Shown here: piece after piece, positions 25,542 to 38,109 of the stretch
Layout of the letters: each line of letters starts with the position of its first letter
How positions within the stretch are numbered: position 1 is the first letter of the stretch
Origin: Chondrilla cf. caribensis
Lineage: Eukaryota > Porifera > Demospongiae > Chondrillida > Chondrillidae
Assembly: GCA_964020155.1 (NCBI GenBank)
Contig: OZ026548.1
Location: 3,177,397-3,241,396, forward strand
Reading direction: 5' to 3'
Length of the DNA: 64,000 nucleotides
Program-made: the position numbers and the translations under genes
The notes under the pieces: generated by a model
Seen by the model: the letters and a program-made list of their open reading frames with translations, nothing else
What the model was told of the DNA's origin: nothing
The model's database searches: none

Positions 25542-28500
25542 AGCATGTGGTCCTTGTGCCCTTGTTCCCATATGTCACTTCTGCTGGATTTAGCTATGAT
25601 ACAATCCATTGCACATACAGGGAGTACCTATATACTTATTATTCCAACATGAGACTGAAGCATGCCCGAAGGAAAAGGTTCACACTTCACAATTCAGCAT
25701 TGTAGATCTTAAGTATTTTGCTGAGAGTGTTTCAATGACATACATTTATGTGTTCACAGTTGTGCCTGACAATTAACCCCGATATCATCATGGGTATTGA
25801 GTTTACCTTTGCAAATCATACATTACCACAAGTATATAAGTACAGTGATATGCAGTACAAATCGCTATCAAGTACCTTCAATAATGGCAGATCAAGTTGT
25901 ACATGTTTTCAGAGATACGTGAGTACTGGTTGACATTATGTACATGAGGTATGTATGTACGTACCAAGTGAAGTGTACGCATATGTACTATGTACTAGGG
26001 AGGATTTCATGTCCATTTCAGTTTCATGTTGGGAGGTGGGATTATATTACAAGATCAGAACACCTCTAAATACGTACTGGTTACTACACATTCTATGTGC
26101 TGTATTGCGTTTACTGCTCAAGACTTAAGTGTGTGAAGCACCCGAGGGCAAGTGCAGTGAATGGAGCAAGGCGGCAAGGAGGGTGTGTAGTGAGTGGCTT
26201 ATCGCAAATAACTGCCAAGAAAGTACGTTTGAATTAATATACTATTTCTCCCCTCGCTTCAATAATTTCAGTAATTTTGATTCTCTTCCTATAAAATGGG
26301 CTAGGATAGGCATTTGCAGCCTTCCAGCATTATGAAGTAAGCGTAAGCGATTTGATTCCGATGTGGAGGATGATGATTTCCAAGAACCAAGTATGGTAAC
26401 CACACAAAACATGCTATATCCTGGTCACATAACAGAAGACTTACTTGGTGTATTCTGTTCATCATCCCCCAACAGTATTGGTATGGGTTGAAGCCAATTC
26501 CCTCTGTCATCTAATTGGTTTAACAAGGTCACTCACTCACTTATCGTATTATTCGGGAAAGTTTCAATAATGTATGTAGTGTTTGAGCTCTTAGGTATGC
26601 AGACCTTAGTTCATTTCAACTTCAGTCATTAATGTTCAACCAATATTAATGTAATATTACAGTATCATCTGTACGTTTTCACGTACTACAATAGCTATTT
26701 CATATATAAAACTCAAGAAATGATGACAGAATCTTCCGAATTTGAAATTCTGTCGCACATAAGTTGACAGAAAAGCAATTACGATATAATCACTAATAGC
26801 CAAGCAAAAATCCTTTGATTAACACTGTAGAGGAGTTGAAAGGTATCATTGCAGACACTTGCTTGGATGTAATTTGAGTGGAGGGGGTGGGTATTACGTA
26901 ACCCCACAATCAAGGTTCAGGGTTCATCAGGGCAGTGAGAATGATTGCAAGTGTTATAGAGTGAACCACATACTGACGTGAGATTGTAGCATGTCTGAAT
27001 CACACTCTATATCAGTACTGTAGATGCTGAGTGTTTTGCACCAAATACAGTAGAGATATTATATGCCTCCTCTGACATGTACATATTGTACAGAGAGTGA
27101 TAATAGGTACAGTAATGATATACGTAACAAAACCAAGCCACAAGGATAACTGGAAGAACCATACAAAACTACAACACTCTGTACTGGTAATGTTTAGGTG
27201 GGGTTATGGTAGGAGGGGCACAATGTTCATCTGTAGAATGGAGATGGGGTTATCATCCTCACTAGAGGACTTCAAAGGTAACAGTCCACTTTCAAAAACA
27301 GCTAAGAGTACCAAGTGGAAATATACAAAGTTTCCCCCCCACTCCACCCCCATCTATGGGGATAATCTGAGGGGGGAGTTCGCCCCATAAGTCTTCTGGG
27401 CATCCCAGCCAGCACACAACAGGATACTTGTGGGAATGTACATTTCCTGTATGTAAGGTTGAGTGGTTTCTCCATTAACCTAGCATAAACAGAAGATGTA
27501 AGGCTTAGCAATGACTGGCAATGTCATTCATATGCATTGAAAGTTCTATAGCAGTACAGTACTTACTCAAACACTTTCCTTATACAGTTTCAGACACAGT
27601 ATAATAGTTTGTATAGATGTTTAATGAAAGATTTTCACACAATCCAATCTCAAAAACAGTCAAAATTATAACTATTATCATCATAATTATAGTAGTACAA
27701 TAAGTTAATTACATTTGCAAGTACAAAACCTACCATTATACACTGTACATGGACTTTTCATGTTAGTGCTATACGTACAAGTAACATTAACATTGCAGAC
27801 TCTATGTAACAGATAAGCGAATTAAGGAAATACATACACTTCAACCATGCAGACTATACAATAAAGACTCAATATTATCACCATATTAAAGATTATACGC
27901 CATGTACATACATAATACTCAATACTAGGACTAGATAATAAAATTCTCAACAACTATGTACCACACATAAAGTGTGCAAATCAGGGTATGAACAAACAAG
28001 ACATTCACCAGTAAGGTTGATCACTCTACATGGTCAACACTTAAAGTGAATCACTGCTTTATCCGCCAAATCTTTAAACCCACCACAATTTCCCAATACC
28101 AATATAATGTACAAGTACGTACGTACCAATGGATATCCAGTTAATCCATCAAATGCGTTAATCCACAATATTCTTTGACAACGAATTGCACAGATTAACA
28201 AGACTTCACTGTATGTGTATGCATATGTGTCTATTTGACTAAAACACTATTTATAAACCTAAACTTATATCATCTTGTACATACGTATGTAAATTATAAC
28301 AATACAATTACAATACAGACTATCAGAGTTACTAGATATGGAGTGAACCAGTTCAGGGCTTAGGGTAGGTCCACTAACTGTTTACTTGTATGATCTGGGA
28401 AGACAGAGGAAATGCTCCCCTCCACTCCCTCAGCTCACAACAACACCTTGCATACACTGCACTGTGTGATGGTACTACAATACTAGTAGGATTTTACTCT

Positions 28501-28848
28501 GAGACTTGCACTATGTGCACTATGCATTCACTTTACATCAATTCTACTTTGTCAAAGGTATCTTTTGGAGGGAATGGGGAATATACCCCAAATTTCCCCC
28601 TAAGCAAACCCTCCTTGAGTATGTATGTCCTGTTTGTTATGGTTGTACAATCAAAAGATTGTACAAAAATCCCTCAATCTCCATTTTACTGATTACATCA
28701 TATCCTGTGAGATGACCACAGAAACCATATGTTTAGCTGTCAGAGCTTACTATAAAAGGAGCAACAAAAGGGCAGTTGTCATCAGCAGCAAAAGAAAAAT
28801 TATTGAAATTTGAAGAATAAGTGGCTTTCCTTACTAAATTCTACAGAG

Positions 28849-29140
28849 ATGGATCCAGTTGTTAAGAAGTGAGTACAACTTTTATGTAGCAATGAATACA
28901 GCTGGTAGGGAGGTCAATAGTGGGTATCAATGTGCATGGAAATTTTCACCCTGCTGAGATTAATAACACGCATCGTTATGTACCAAAGTTATTATTGCTG
29001 TCTGAACAGTGTGAGGAAACTGGTGCTAATTGTATGCTTTTACTTTCAACAGATCAACTCAGGAACCTGCATGCAGCATCCAGATGAATACCAACCCAAC
29101 AATGTCTGGTGTAACTCCTAGAAGCTGCGTCATATTGTGA
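28849..29140 (+). CDS. CaaX-box microgene, unit 1
   Basis: Exons 28849-28868 and 29053-29140, intron 184 bp. The 35-residue product and all 108 coding bases equal those of unit 0. The intron carries about 50 bp more than in units 0 and 2. A TATAAAAGG box is at 28751-28759. Confidence 0.5.
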
Positions 29141-29937
29141 ACGACTTTTTTACAAACAGACCCTGAAACTAACTGTCAACGCAGAACAAAACATACTGAC
29201 AACATTTTGCCGATTTTGTGTGTCCTATGTCCTTGTCTATTAATTTATTCCTAACTTTCATGTATTTATATTCCTTTTTTACAATGATGGTTTGAACGAT
29301 GTGAATATTATACCATACTGCGTTACATACTATTGATCCTATATCGGGCGGCAAATTGTGAGGAAACAAATTTTATCATTATTATACAAAGCATGGAATT
29401 TCCGAGGGAAAGTTGTAGGGGTAAGTATGTTAGATCTAGCGGGGTAAGCATGGATATGCGTCAGTGATAAAGCGATGCAGCTGGTGTAGGCCCAATCAAT
29501 GTTATCAATTTGTCGACAGCTATATCGACTTCGATCCAGCACTAAACACAGCACAACCAAAGAGACCTACATACATAATAAAGTACAGAATTATTTACTT
29601 GGCGAGATCTTCGTAGCACGTTGTGCCGTTCTGTCATGCTAGAGCGTCCAGAAAATCCAAAGATCCGATGGAACAATCAGAAATAGATCACTACTAAGTC
29701 CCACGCCGAGAGGCATTGTGCAACACACCCTGAGTTCTTCCGATCGCGTGTCGTCCGCGTAACAACTACGTTTGGATAGTCTAGCTAGCTAGCTAGACTA
29801 ACGTTTGGCCTGCGGAAATGTCTATAAAAACTGTACGAACGTGTTCACTAGGTACAGGGGAGTTCGATATAACAGGATCCTAAACACACAACACATCAGC
29901 TTCCATTGAATTTCCAGATCTTAAAGTAGATAAAATA

Positions 29938-30541
29938 CTAGGTGTGAACGTGGTTCAGGACCTCGCTAGTTACGTACGTGAAGTTAAAATGGCGGCATGT
30001 TTGGCGTATGTTTACATCCGATAGATACTGTCACAATGAATTAGTGTATTTTGAAGTTCGAAGGAAGTTATAAAAAGTCATCATTGTGAAGGTATTTGAT
30101 CATCATTAATAGGTGTTATTATGATATCTGTAAAATAATGTTATCTTTATGGTTTGTAGCTAAACTTTGCAAGTTTAATGTGTGGTAGCTCAGTATAATA
30201 ATTTTAGTTTGTAATGAAGTTCAAAATTAAGAATTTGGTTTGAAATTGAAATTAAATCTATAAATTGTATCATAAGAGGAAAAATCCATACAATATTGAT
30301 TTAGTAAAAATTGAAATTAAATCAATAGATTGTAGCTATCATAACATGAAAAATCTGTACAATAAGGATCAGTAATAAATTTGAAAAATCAAGAATTATT
30401 CTTGAAATCGAAATTAAAGGTATGGATTGAATCATCATGGGAATGAAAAGTGTAAGATCAATGTGAATTTCACAAATACAAACACAACAGACAAGTTATT
30501 CCTGGAAACACAAGATCATCTGTTATAAGCTGTTACGATAG
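29938..30541. other. Helitron 3' terminal non-coding region
   Basis: Holds the CTAG terminus and hairpin, a GGCGGCAT motif near 29992, then AT-rich DNA with an imperfect direct repeat of (TTGAAATTAAAT, near 30243-30420, three or four times). No gene was seen. Confidence 0.6.
29945..29957 (-). terminator. Helitron 3' hairpin before the CTAG end
   Basis: 5-bp stem TGAAC/GTTCA with a 3-nt GTG loop, 7 nt from the CTAG terminus on the minus strand. In Helitrons such a hairpin marks the end of rolling-circle transfer. It is shorter than many described ones, so the assignment rests on position. Confidence 0.6.
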
Positions 30542-31672
30542 TTACATTTTGCGATACACTCCACTAAGTGTACTTCCTCTGTATGTCAGGCTGAATGGTT
30601 GAGATAGAAGTAGGGCCTCTTGTGTTACATCCTCTTGTGGGAGGTTAGCAATGGTGGAGAGGTGGAGGCTGCTGGCAAAAAGGTTCAGCGGTGCTGGCAG
30701 GCTTGGTGCTTTAACAAGGATCTTGGCTGTTATGATTGTTTCGCACTGATCAAGTCTTTGAATCATCTGGCAATTTTCGCAAGTTGCTATCTTGCTGTTT
30801 GTAGTAGACATGTTCAATTTTCCCTTGCAATGTCTTGTCAAGCACTTTGCATTTTGCTGGAAATTAGTAATACCAACTACGATGGCATCATCACATTCTT
30901 TGCTGATGTTGTGTGACATTTGCATGTCATCGTCATGGTCTGCAACATTTGCAATATCAGGTATTTGAGTGGCAGATGATTCTGTTGTAAATGTAAAATA
31001 CTTTTCTTGATAAAATTCACCCACGGTAATGTTCGTGAATTGATATGAAGTGCCTTCCTCAAGAGTGTTGATGTCCTCTTCCCACAATTGTAAAGTGGCT
31101 GTTTTTGTTGTATCAGCAATGATTACTTTTTGAATAGTCTTCTTTGTTGCATGTCCCACTGTCATTGGGGTTTTTACAGTTATCACTTTGGCTTTAAAGT
31201 CGACTTTTGTGTACTTCTGAAGCAATGGTGTTTCGTCTAGTGTAATGGTAGTGTTGATCATGCTGCAATCTGGTTTTATGTCATAGACAGAATCAGATTT
31301 TTCAAAGGTAGTTTTTCCAGTGTTAATAAATAGCTGTGTTTCTTTGTCATTCTTCCCTTTGTATAGATTGCAGTTTTTCATTAGGACGGTTTCTCTTGTC
31401 TGATGGAATCTGGCTAAGTCTTCGTGCAGTGCTTCAGAGAATCCCACAAATCTTATCAGCTGCTGACCGTCTGAGAGTTGACCATCAAAGTATGGTGAGT
31501 GGTCTGATCTCTTCTTCTTCATAGGTGATAGATGTGTGACTAAACCTTCAACATTTGCATTACCACGTATGTCGTCCACAATTGCCTTCTTAGGGGAAAT
31601 AGGTACCTCTGGTGCTTGCAAAGTGGTTGTCGCTGGTCGTTTTCCTTTATATTCACTTGAACTTTCAGCCAT
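30542..31672 (-). CDS. RPA-like OB-fold single-strand-DNA-binding protein of the Helitron
   Basis: Intact 376-residue frame. The N-terminal ~55 residues are basic and disordered-looking (GKRPATTT, SPMKKKRSD). The middle holds two OB-like stretches: one around residues 65-125, and one from about 150 to 240 with KKTIQKVIIADTTKTATLQLW and GEFYQEKYFTF, which is the strand pattern of RPA70-type OB folds. A C..C...C..C zinc ribbon (CLTRHC ... CENC, about residues 278-305) resembles RPA DBD-C. Helitrons of plants and some animals carry such RPA genes, thought to coat single-stranded DNA during rolling-circle replication. It is co-oriented with and downstream of the Rep-helicase gene, with 857 bp between them. 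The start is the first ATG after stops. Confidence 0.8.
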   Translation of the reverse strand: MAESSSEYKGKRPATTTLQAPEVPISPKKAIVDDIRGNANVEGLVTHLSPMKKKRSDHSPYFDGQLSDGQQLIRFVGFSEALHEDLARFHQTRETVLMKNCNLYKGKNDKETQLFINTGKTTFEKSDSVYDIKPDCSMINTTITLDETPLLQKYTKVDFKAKVITVKTPMTVGHATKKTIQKVIIADTTKTATLQLWEEDINTLEEGTSYQFTNITVGEFYQEKYFTFTTESSATQIPDIANVADHDDDMQMSHNISKECDDAIVVGITNFQQNAKCLTRHCKGKLNMSTTNSKIATCENCQMIQRLDQCETIITAKILVKAPSLPAPLNLFASSLHLSTIANLPQEDVTQEALLLSQPFSLTYRGSTLSGVYRKM

Positions 31673-32529
31673 CTTTCAATTTTTAATGATAGCTAGCTAT
31701 GTACTAAACAACAAGCAAGATTGATGAAATTCAGTGCAAGCTTTTATATTTGTAGGAAAGGAAATATGAAAGGAAGTACAGAGTTTGACACCTTGGTAAC
31801 AGATATCAAGGAATTAGTAAAGATGTCAATGTGGGGTATAGTATAGGTGGAATGTTGTCAGGGGAAATGAATGGCAATGGGATATTAATAGTTGCCTTGC
31901 AAGCAGGAAGTACAGGAAATAAAACAGGAAGTATAGGAGATAGGAAAAGGAAGTGGAGGAAATAGGATAAGGAAGTACGGAAGAAAAGGGAAATTGATTT
32001 GTAGTACTGTGACTTGTATGTGAAATTTGAATAGGCATTGTATTATGTATAATAATATTATGGATACTTATTACTTACATAGAGATGGGATGTTGAAATC
32101 CATGTATTCAATTTGATGAGTGTATGAAGGTCAGCTTTTGCCAGAAATTGTATCTTCAGGATGTTCTATGGCCTGTATCATGTGTAAAGAAAAGATCAGA
32201 AGTACTGTAGATGTAAATCAAAGTAAGTATTATATGTATGTATGGACATTTATTCACTATAATATTATATATTCACTGACCTTGAACTGATATACCTATA
32301 GATGATAGTATTAACTTAAGTGTATATTATGTGATTTACATAATGTATTATATTAGCTGGAATTCTTCGATGTATTTTTAGATGACCAATTTTGCTACAT
32401 TTGTGGAAGCAATTGACTAAGTAATGTGTTTGTTAATGAATTCAGTTGAAATGGGCTTTGTGATGAAAATATTATGCATATGTGAGATGCAGTTTATTTG
32501 TGTGTACATATTTTGTTTAGTTCATATGT
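31673..32529. other. Spacer between the two Helitron genes
   Basis: AT-rich. Contains a polypurine run on the plus strand at about 31880-31990 (GGAAGTA/AGGAAA repeats) and no supported gene. The promoter of the RPA-like gene presumably lies in its upper part. Confidence 0.5.
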
Positions 32530-35500
32530 TTATGTATGTGTACGAGATGTAGATTGAAGTGTCGCATGAATTGTTTCCAGGCGGTTTTCTTCATTGATTC
32601 TTGCCATGATGTGTTTGCTTTTTGAAATGCTGTCAAGTCTCTTGAAAGTCATTTCTTTGATCAAAATGTCATCAAGTCGTCTTAGTCGTGATAGTGCTAC
32701 GAATGTGAGGCCAGGAGTTCTTTCACTATTTCCCAAATCAATAACAGCTTTTTCTAATGTTTGACCCTGTGATTTATGAATTGTCATTGCATAACACAGT
32801 CTGAGTGGTATTTGCTTTCGTGAATGTATAGTATTAGTCATCCATTCAAATGTAATGGGTGGAATTGGTACCCAGAGAGGATGTTCACTTATGAATGCTG
32901 GTCCTTTGTATTTGTTGAATTCTACTAGTATTGAGATTGGAAGTGAAGGTGGTTTTTGGTTTTCTTTATATAAAATATCTTTTACAATACCTATGGCACC
33001 GTTGCATAGTCCTGTTTGTTGCCATAAGTTTGAAGTTAGCATGACTTTAGAGTTCTTTGATAGGAAAACAATAGAATCTAAATTCCCAGCTTCATCTGAT
33101 TTTGTGGCAGCTGCTATGTTGTCTGAGTTGATGGCTTCAATTTTCGCAATAGGATTTGCAAGTTTTTGTAGCATTTTATAGTTATGTTGTGTAACACTTT
33201 CCTTATCAAAAAATAAGTGAGTAGCATTTTGAAATTCTCTGCAATTAGAAACATTAGTTGGTGTCCTTGTTAAAAGAGTATGCCAATGTTGTTGAGTTAT
33301 GTGTCCATTGCGTATTGCTGTTAATAACTCTCTAAAGTTGTGTGTTGAATTATTTTGCCTCATTTGTTGTTTGAGTTGTACTACAGTATTGAATAGTCTA
33401 AATAGGAGGTACCCATCATTGTAATCTTGGTTCTGTGTATTAGGCCAAATGTATAGAGGTTTGTCACCAACAGGTGGTAATTGTGCAAAGTCTCCAATAA
33501 GTATGATAGATAGTCCACCAAATGGTTGTTCATAATGTCCTGTTGCTTGCTTGAGACGTTTGTTTATCCATGAAAGTCCTCTTTGACCTAACATTGACAT
33601 TTCATCTATGATAATATACTTTTTGTGTTTTAGTTTTTCTTGTAACCGTATAAGTGATGAACCTTTTAATTCTGTATTTCTGAGTTGTCGTATTGGTAAT
33701 TGTAAGAGGGAATGAATTGTCATACCATGTATATTGAATGCTGCTATACCAGTAGTTGCTGTTAGAAAACATGATTCTTTTAGTAATGATGATATTGCGT
33801 GTATGAGGTAAGATTTACCTGTACCGGCTGTACCATATATTATCATATGTAATGCATTAGGTGTTACAGTAGCAGTGTCTTCATTCAAGCTATGTGTGTA
33901 ATGCTTGTGTACTATGTCATAAGCCAAACGTTGTTCGTTGTTCAGTGCACTGATGTTTATTACTGCTGTTGATTCCATTTGATATAGCAAATCAGGATGT
34001 TCCTTCTTTTTGAGATAAATCCAATTGGCACTTTCAATAATTTCTTGTTGTGTGAGACTGGTTTCTGATTGTTGCCAATATAGGTCATCTGCGTCTGAGT
34101 CTACATTTTCACCTTCAGATTGATGCTGAAAAGTCATACTTTGTTGACATAGTAGCATCCACTCATCTTGATCATTGTGTAATGTGTTTTGTGTAAATGT
34201 TATGTCATTTTCTATTTCTTGGTGATCATGAAGATAACGTTCTATGTGTTCAAGCTCTTCTTGTAATTGTGGTAAACATTGCTGTGCATTGACAGTTTTA
34301 AGAAAATCATGATAAGCTGTAATGTATGTGGCATCTGTGTCAGGAAGATTATTCCATGCATTGGACGGCTGTCTATGCCAAGGTTTGTATTTGATAAGTT
34401 GATATTTGCAGTATTGTGGATAATTCTTTCCTTGTGGATGTGAAGAATAGTTAGGAAAAGTACGTACAATAACTTCTTTATTTCGTTTTTTTAATTTATT
34501 TTGATGTACATAGAAATGAGAGGCAAATGTCATTAAGTTCATGTTTTGTATGCTAGTGTCAACTGTTTGTTGAACTCTTTTGGCATAAAAGTCCATTAGT
34601 GATAAGTTTGTTGACAGTTGTAAAGGTGAAGAATTTGGATGAATTACCACACTTCTTGAATTATCCAATAAAATGGTAGTGAAAGTATAAGTGCAACTGT
34701 ATAATGGCAAACCAAGTAACATATGAGCTGTTTCTTGTGCACTAAAATCACGTTCTCCTATAGACTTAATCATAGCTGAGCGAATAGCACTTTGTGTTTG
34801 TGAGGCTTGTGTTAGTTTGGTTACGCATGTTTGAAAAATTTGTTTTGCAGTTTGTGATTGGACTTCAGCTTTGGCAGCATATTTGGTCATATATCTTACA
34901 CAGTCTTCAATGTCTATGATTACTTGTAGGTCTACATTTGCTCTCCAATGTTTGAGCATTGTAGGGTTATGAGTATTTATTAATGGGTCATTTCGCTTAG
35001 TTATCACTCTTGCCCTTGTTCTACCATCAAGCAAAGTTTCAAATTGTATATCAGTTGCATGTTGCATTGGACGTGGATAGTCAAATCTACAAGTTGGTTG
35101 TGATTGGCCGGATTTCTTTTGTAGACAATATGCTGCATTGCATCTTGTATGTCTTTGCACAGTATTTACAAGTGTAATATAATCCTCTTCAGTATCTGTG
35201 ATGTCCAATGGATTTTTTGCTGCTGGGTGATTTTCAGGTGTAGGTGTGCGCCAGTTTTCTGATGGAGTTGAATTGTTGAATGTTGTTGTTAGCCAGTCAC
35301 AGTAATTGATTACAGTTTGTTTGGCTATGTTGCCTTCAATTAGTATTTGTTCTTGTACAGTGGTAGGTATATCATCTATGTTAGTTTGTAAGCTATTTTC
35401 AATTTTCCATGCCAATGCTGCTTTTTTGATCAAATGACAAAGACCAGGATCATTTTTAAGTTTAGCACACCCGTGAACATGTGGACTGCCACGTGATTGA

Positions 35501-38109
35501 TACTCAAATCTATACCAATGCCATTCTGCGTGTAGTGTTTCGTATAGCCAATATTTTACAAAATCTGAGACTCTGTTTGTGAAGTACCAATCTGTGATAT
35601 GGGGATTGTTGATGACAGCTTTTATTCTCATTGGATGTGTTGGTTTATCAGTGTCATGTGGTAGTAATGCATGCAATTCTGGCCAATATGTATCAGCAGA
35701 TGAAACTGTCCAAAAGAATGTTGGTGCACCTTTATTTTGTACCAATGCTTTCAGTTCTAATGAACGTTGATACCAGTATTGTTTGGTGCCCTGTAATTTG
35801 CTAACATATCTCTGTAAGCGTGACATCAACTGTTCTGAGTTCATTTTGCCAACCATGTCTCTCAATTGTTGCACAGTTAGAGTTGCATCAGCAGGGTTTT
35901 GTTTTAGGTATACATTAGCTTGTGTCAGCAAGTGATGTCGTTGTTTCATGTTCAGTGCCCAATATGGGAATCTAGGATGTGATGCAAATCGCCATACAGC
36001 TTTGTTGTTCACTATTTCAGCAAATCGTATCAAATGTTTTAAAAATTCTGTATATGTTACATCATGTTGACGATTTTTTGTAGTTGGATCTCCTGTTCCG
36101 TATGGAAATAATGCTGGGAAAGCCATGGTTGCAAGGCCTTCAGTTTGGAATTCACTGATTGGTGTTTGCGATAATGGAGGCCATTGTAATGGGGAGTTTT
36201 TATTATTGATTATATTTCTTATTGATTCTATCTCATTTTGTTTATGATGTGGTATTGATATAAAAGATGTATAGTTATGTTCTGACAAATCTTGGTTGTC
36301 ATCATTATTTAATCTCATATCAATTTCATCCTTGTCATATGTATTATCAATGTTATTATTGTCATTGGTTTCTGTCATAGTATTAGTTTGTTCACTTTCA
36401 TTACAATTGATGTCATGCTGGGATTCAACAGTGTTGGTTTGTAATACTGTTGGACTAACTGCATTGTTAATCTGAAATATCTCTTCTGGTACACCATTCT
36501 CAGGTAATTGCTGTATGTTGATATGATCAATAACAATAGATTTGTAGAAAGGATTGTTTTTTTGTAACCAAATTAGTGCATTAAGAATCTTGTCTCTGCG
36601 TACTGTAAAATCTGCATAGGTATCATTGGTACCAGATCGTCTTAGTACAAGTATGGGTAAATTATTTATGTTTGGTGGTAGTTTATCAAGTAGTGATTGC
36701 ACATCTTGTGATAAGTTTAATACATGACCTTTATATCCACGTTGACCACCTTGCTTTTTGTAAATGTACATAATGGGTGATGCTCGGGCTATCAACATTT
36801 CTTCAATTTGTGTTAAGTCTTGTAAACATTCTGGTACTGAACCAGGGTTCATATTGTTTGCTTGGGAGTACTTTTTTGGAGTACTTTTGTCACAGGTACA
36901 TCTTTTGCATTCATACATGTGTTTGCATGTTTTGTAACGTGATGGCCACATTTCATGACAAGTTGTGCAAAGGGATTGTTTCCACTGAACTTGTTGGTTA
37001 TGGAAGTTATTCATTGTGTTTGCATGACTTTGACTGTGTTCGCTTGTGCATGATGCATTGTTGCATGATTCTTTTTGCAATTGTTGCGAGACAGTACTCT
37101 CACATTGCATTGACACTTCATCATGAGATGTATTGTCAGATGTGTTTGAATGGACCATAGGTAATGTCTGTGTTTGCATTTCTTTTTGTGTTTGAATTGG
37201 TTTTGTCTGTGTCACACATCGTGTCACAGTGCATGATTGTAATTGATTGTGATGATTAGTTTGCAATGTATTGTTTTGATTTGAGTTTTGCAATATTTGA
37301 TAATTGTTTGATTCTTCTTGCATAGGTTCCATAGAGTGGGAATCTTCCACCTATTTGAAAAAGAATGAGAATTTTATTTCCTCAATGATAGTAAAACATG
37401 TGTTATGCTCTCATCTGTATAGATTATCATATATTAATAAACTTACACTGTCAACTTCCATTTCTTGAGGGAAATGTGCATAAGAATGTTCTTGCAAGAC
37501 GTGCCTCTGTTTTTTACATTTTGTTGAAATAGTTGCAACTGGTTGTGACAATTGTACATGTAACTTAGCGAAGTTCATATTTCTAAGTTTCCTTTTACGG
37601 GTATAAGTACTAGTAGAAGCCACATGGGAACAATTATTACAATACCAGTCGAAATATTTAACTTTTGTTAAGGTGTGGTACGTATCTTCAGACATATTTA
37701 TACATTTAATGTGATACCAAGAGCTGCAGCCGTCGCATAACACTGCAAAGTGCTTAGCAATTACAATCATCTTACAAGCTGGACAAAAATGTTTAGGACC
37801 TGGATTCAATTCAACATCACCACAGAGTATTAGCATAGTATAAACCATTGTCATATAACATTTTTTGGAAGATTTTGCAAATACACATGAAGAATTTGAT
37901 CGCTTTCTACGTCGTTCTAAGTACCTACGCGAGTTATACCGAGTACCATTGCGTTGATCGTTGAAAACTGTTTTCCGATTATTTCCACCATATGATGCAA
38001 AAAGCCCTCTGGGCTGATGTCTTTTCACATGGAAATCACTAGTTTCCACAAAGAGGAAAATTTCCCACAAGATGAGAAAGACCACAACGGAAAAACGTGG
38101 AGTCGCCAT
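32530..38109 (-). CDS. Helitron Rep-helicase with leader-2A-PHD N-terminus (spliced)
   Basis: Exon 1 is 38109-37447 (221 codons) and exon 2 is 37350-32530. The 96-bp intron begins GTAAGT and ends AAATAG, and both phases are 0, giving 1827 residues. Exon 1: hydrophobic N-terminus (residues ~7-22), basic stretch, 2A motif GDVELNPGP (97-105) and a C4HC3 PHD finger (C109, C112, C125, C128, H133, C136, C157, C160). Exon 2, numbered from its own first residue: Cys-rich region ~128-153, Helitron N-domain ~405-470, HUH motif HVH (624-626), paired tyrosines Y820 and Y824 (YMTKY), Walker A GTAGTGKS (1173-1180), Walker B IIIDE (~1246-1250), GDFAQLPPVG, and motif VI FVALSRLRR near the end. It nicks, strand-transfers and unwinds DNA for rolling-circle transposition. 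Exon 2 opens with GTG just after the acceptor and has no upstream ATG in the intron, which supports the splice; an ATG seven codons in would be an alternative start for a leaderless form. Confidence 0.9.
37795..37818 (-). other. 2A (StopGo) ribosome-skipping motif
   Basis: Codes for DVELNPGP, the full consensus D-(V/I)-E-x-N-P-G-P, preceded by LILCG as in other 2A peptides. Translation would be expected to skip the Gly-Pro bond, releasing a 104-residue leader and leaving a 1723-residue PHD-Rep-helicase starting with Pro. Similar 2A-PHD starts are known from some LINE-type retrotransposons of invertebrates. Confidence 0.8.

Larger units (their letters stand above)
22896..29936. repeat. Tandem-array unit 1 (A type, 7.0 kb)
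   Basis: Complete A unit. In order: RT relic, AC microsatellite, 61-nt hairpin, tRNA-like insertion, a ~1.3 kb segment missing from B units, a Tigger-like 180-bp relic, the CaaX microgene, a CpG-richer ~200-bp block (about 29600-29830) and the junction AGATAAAAT. Unit 3 (44269-51317) is nearly identical over its whole length. The Helitron follows one base after its right end. Confidence 0.9.

Noticed and set aside
32530..37350. Rep-helicase as a host Pif1 helicase gene
   Set aside because: The HUH nuclease and paired tyrosines precede the helicase, and element ends with an empty site are present, so it is a Helitron.
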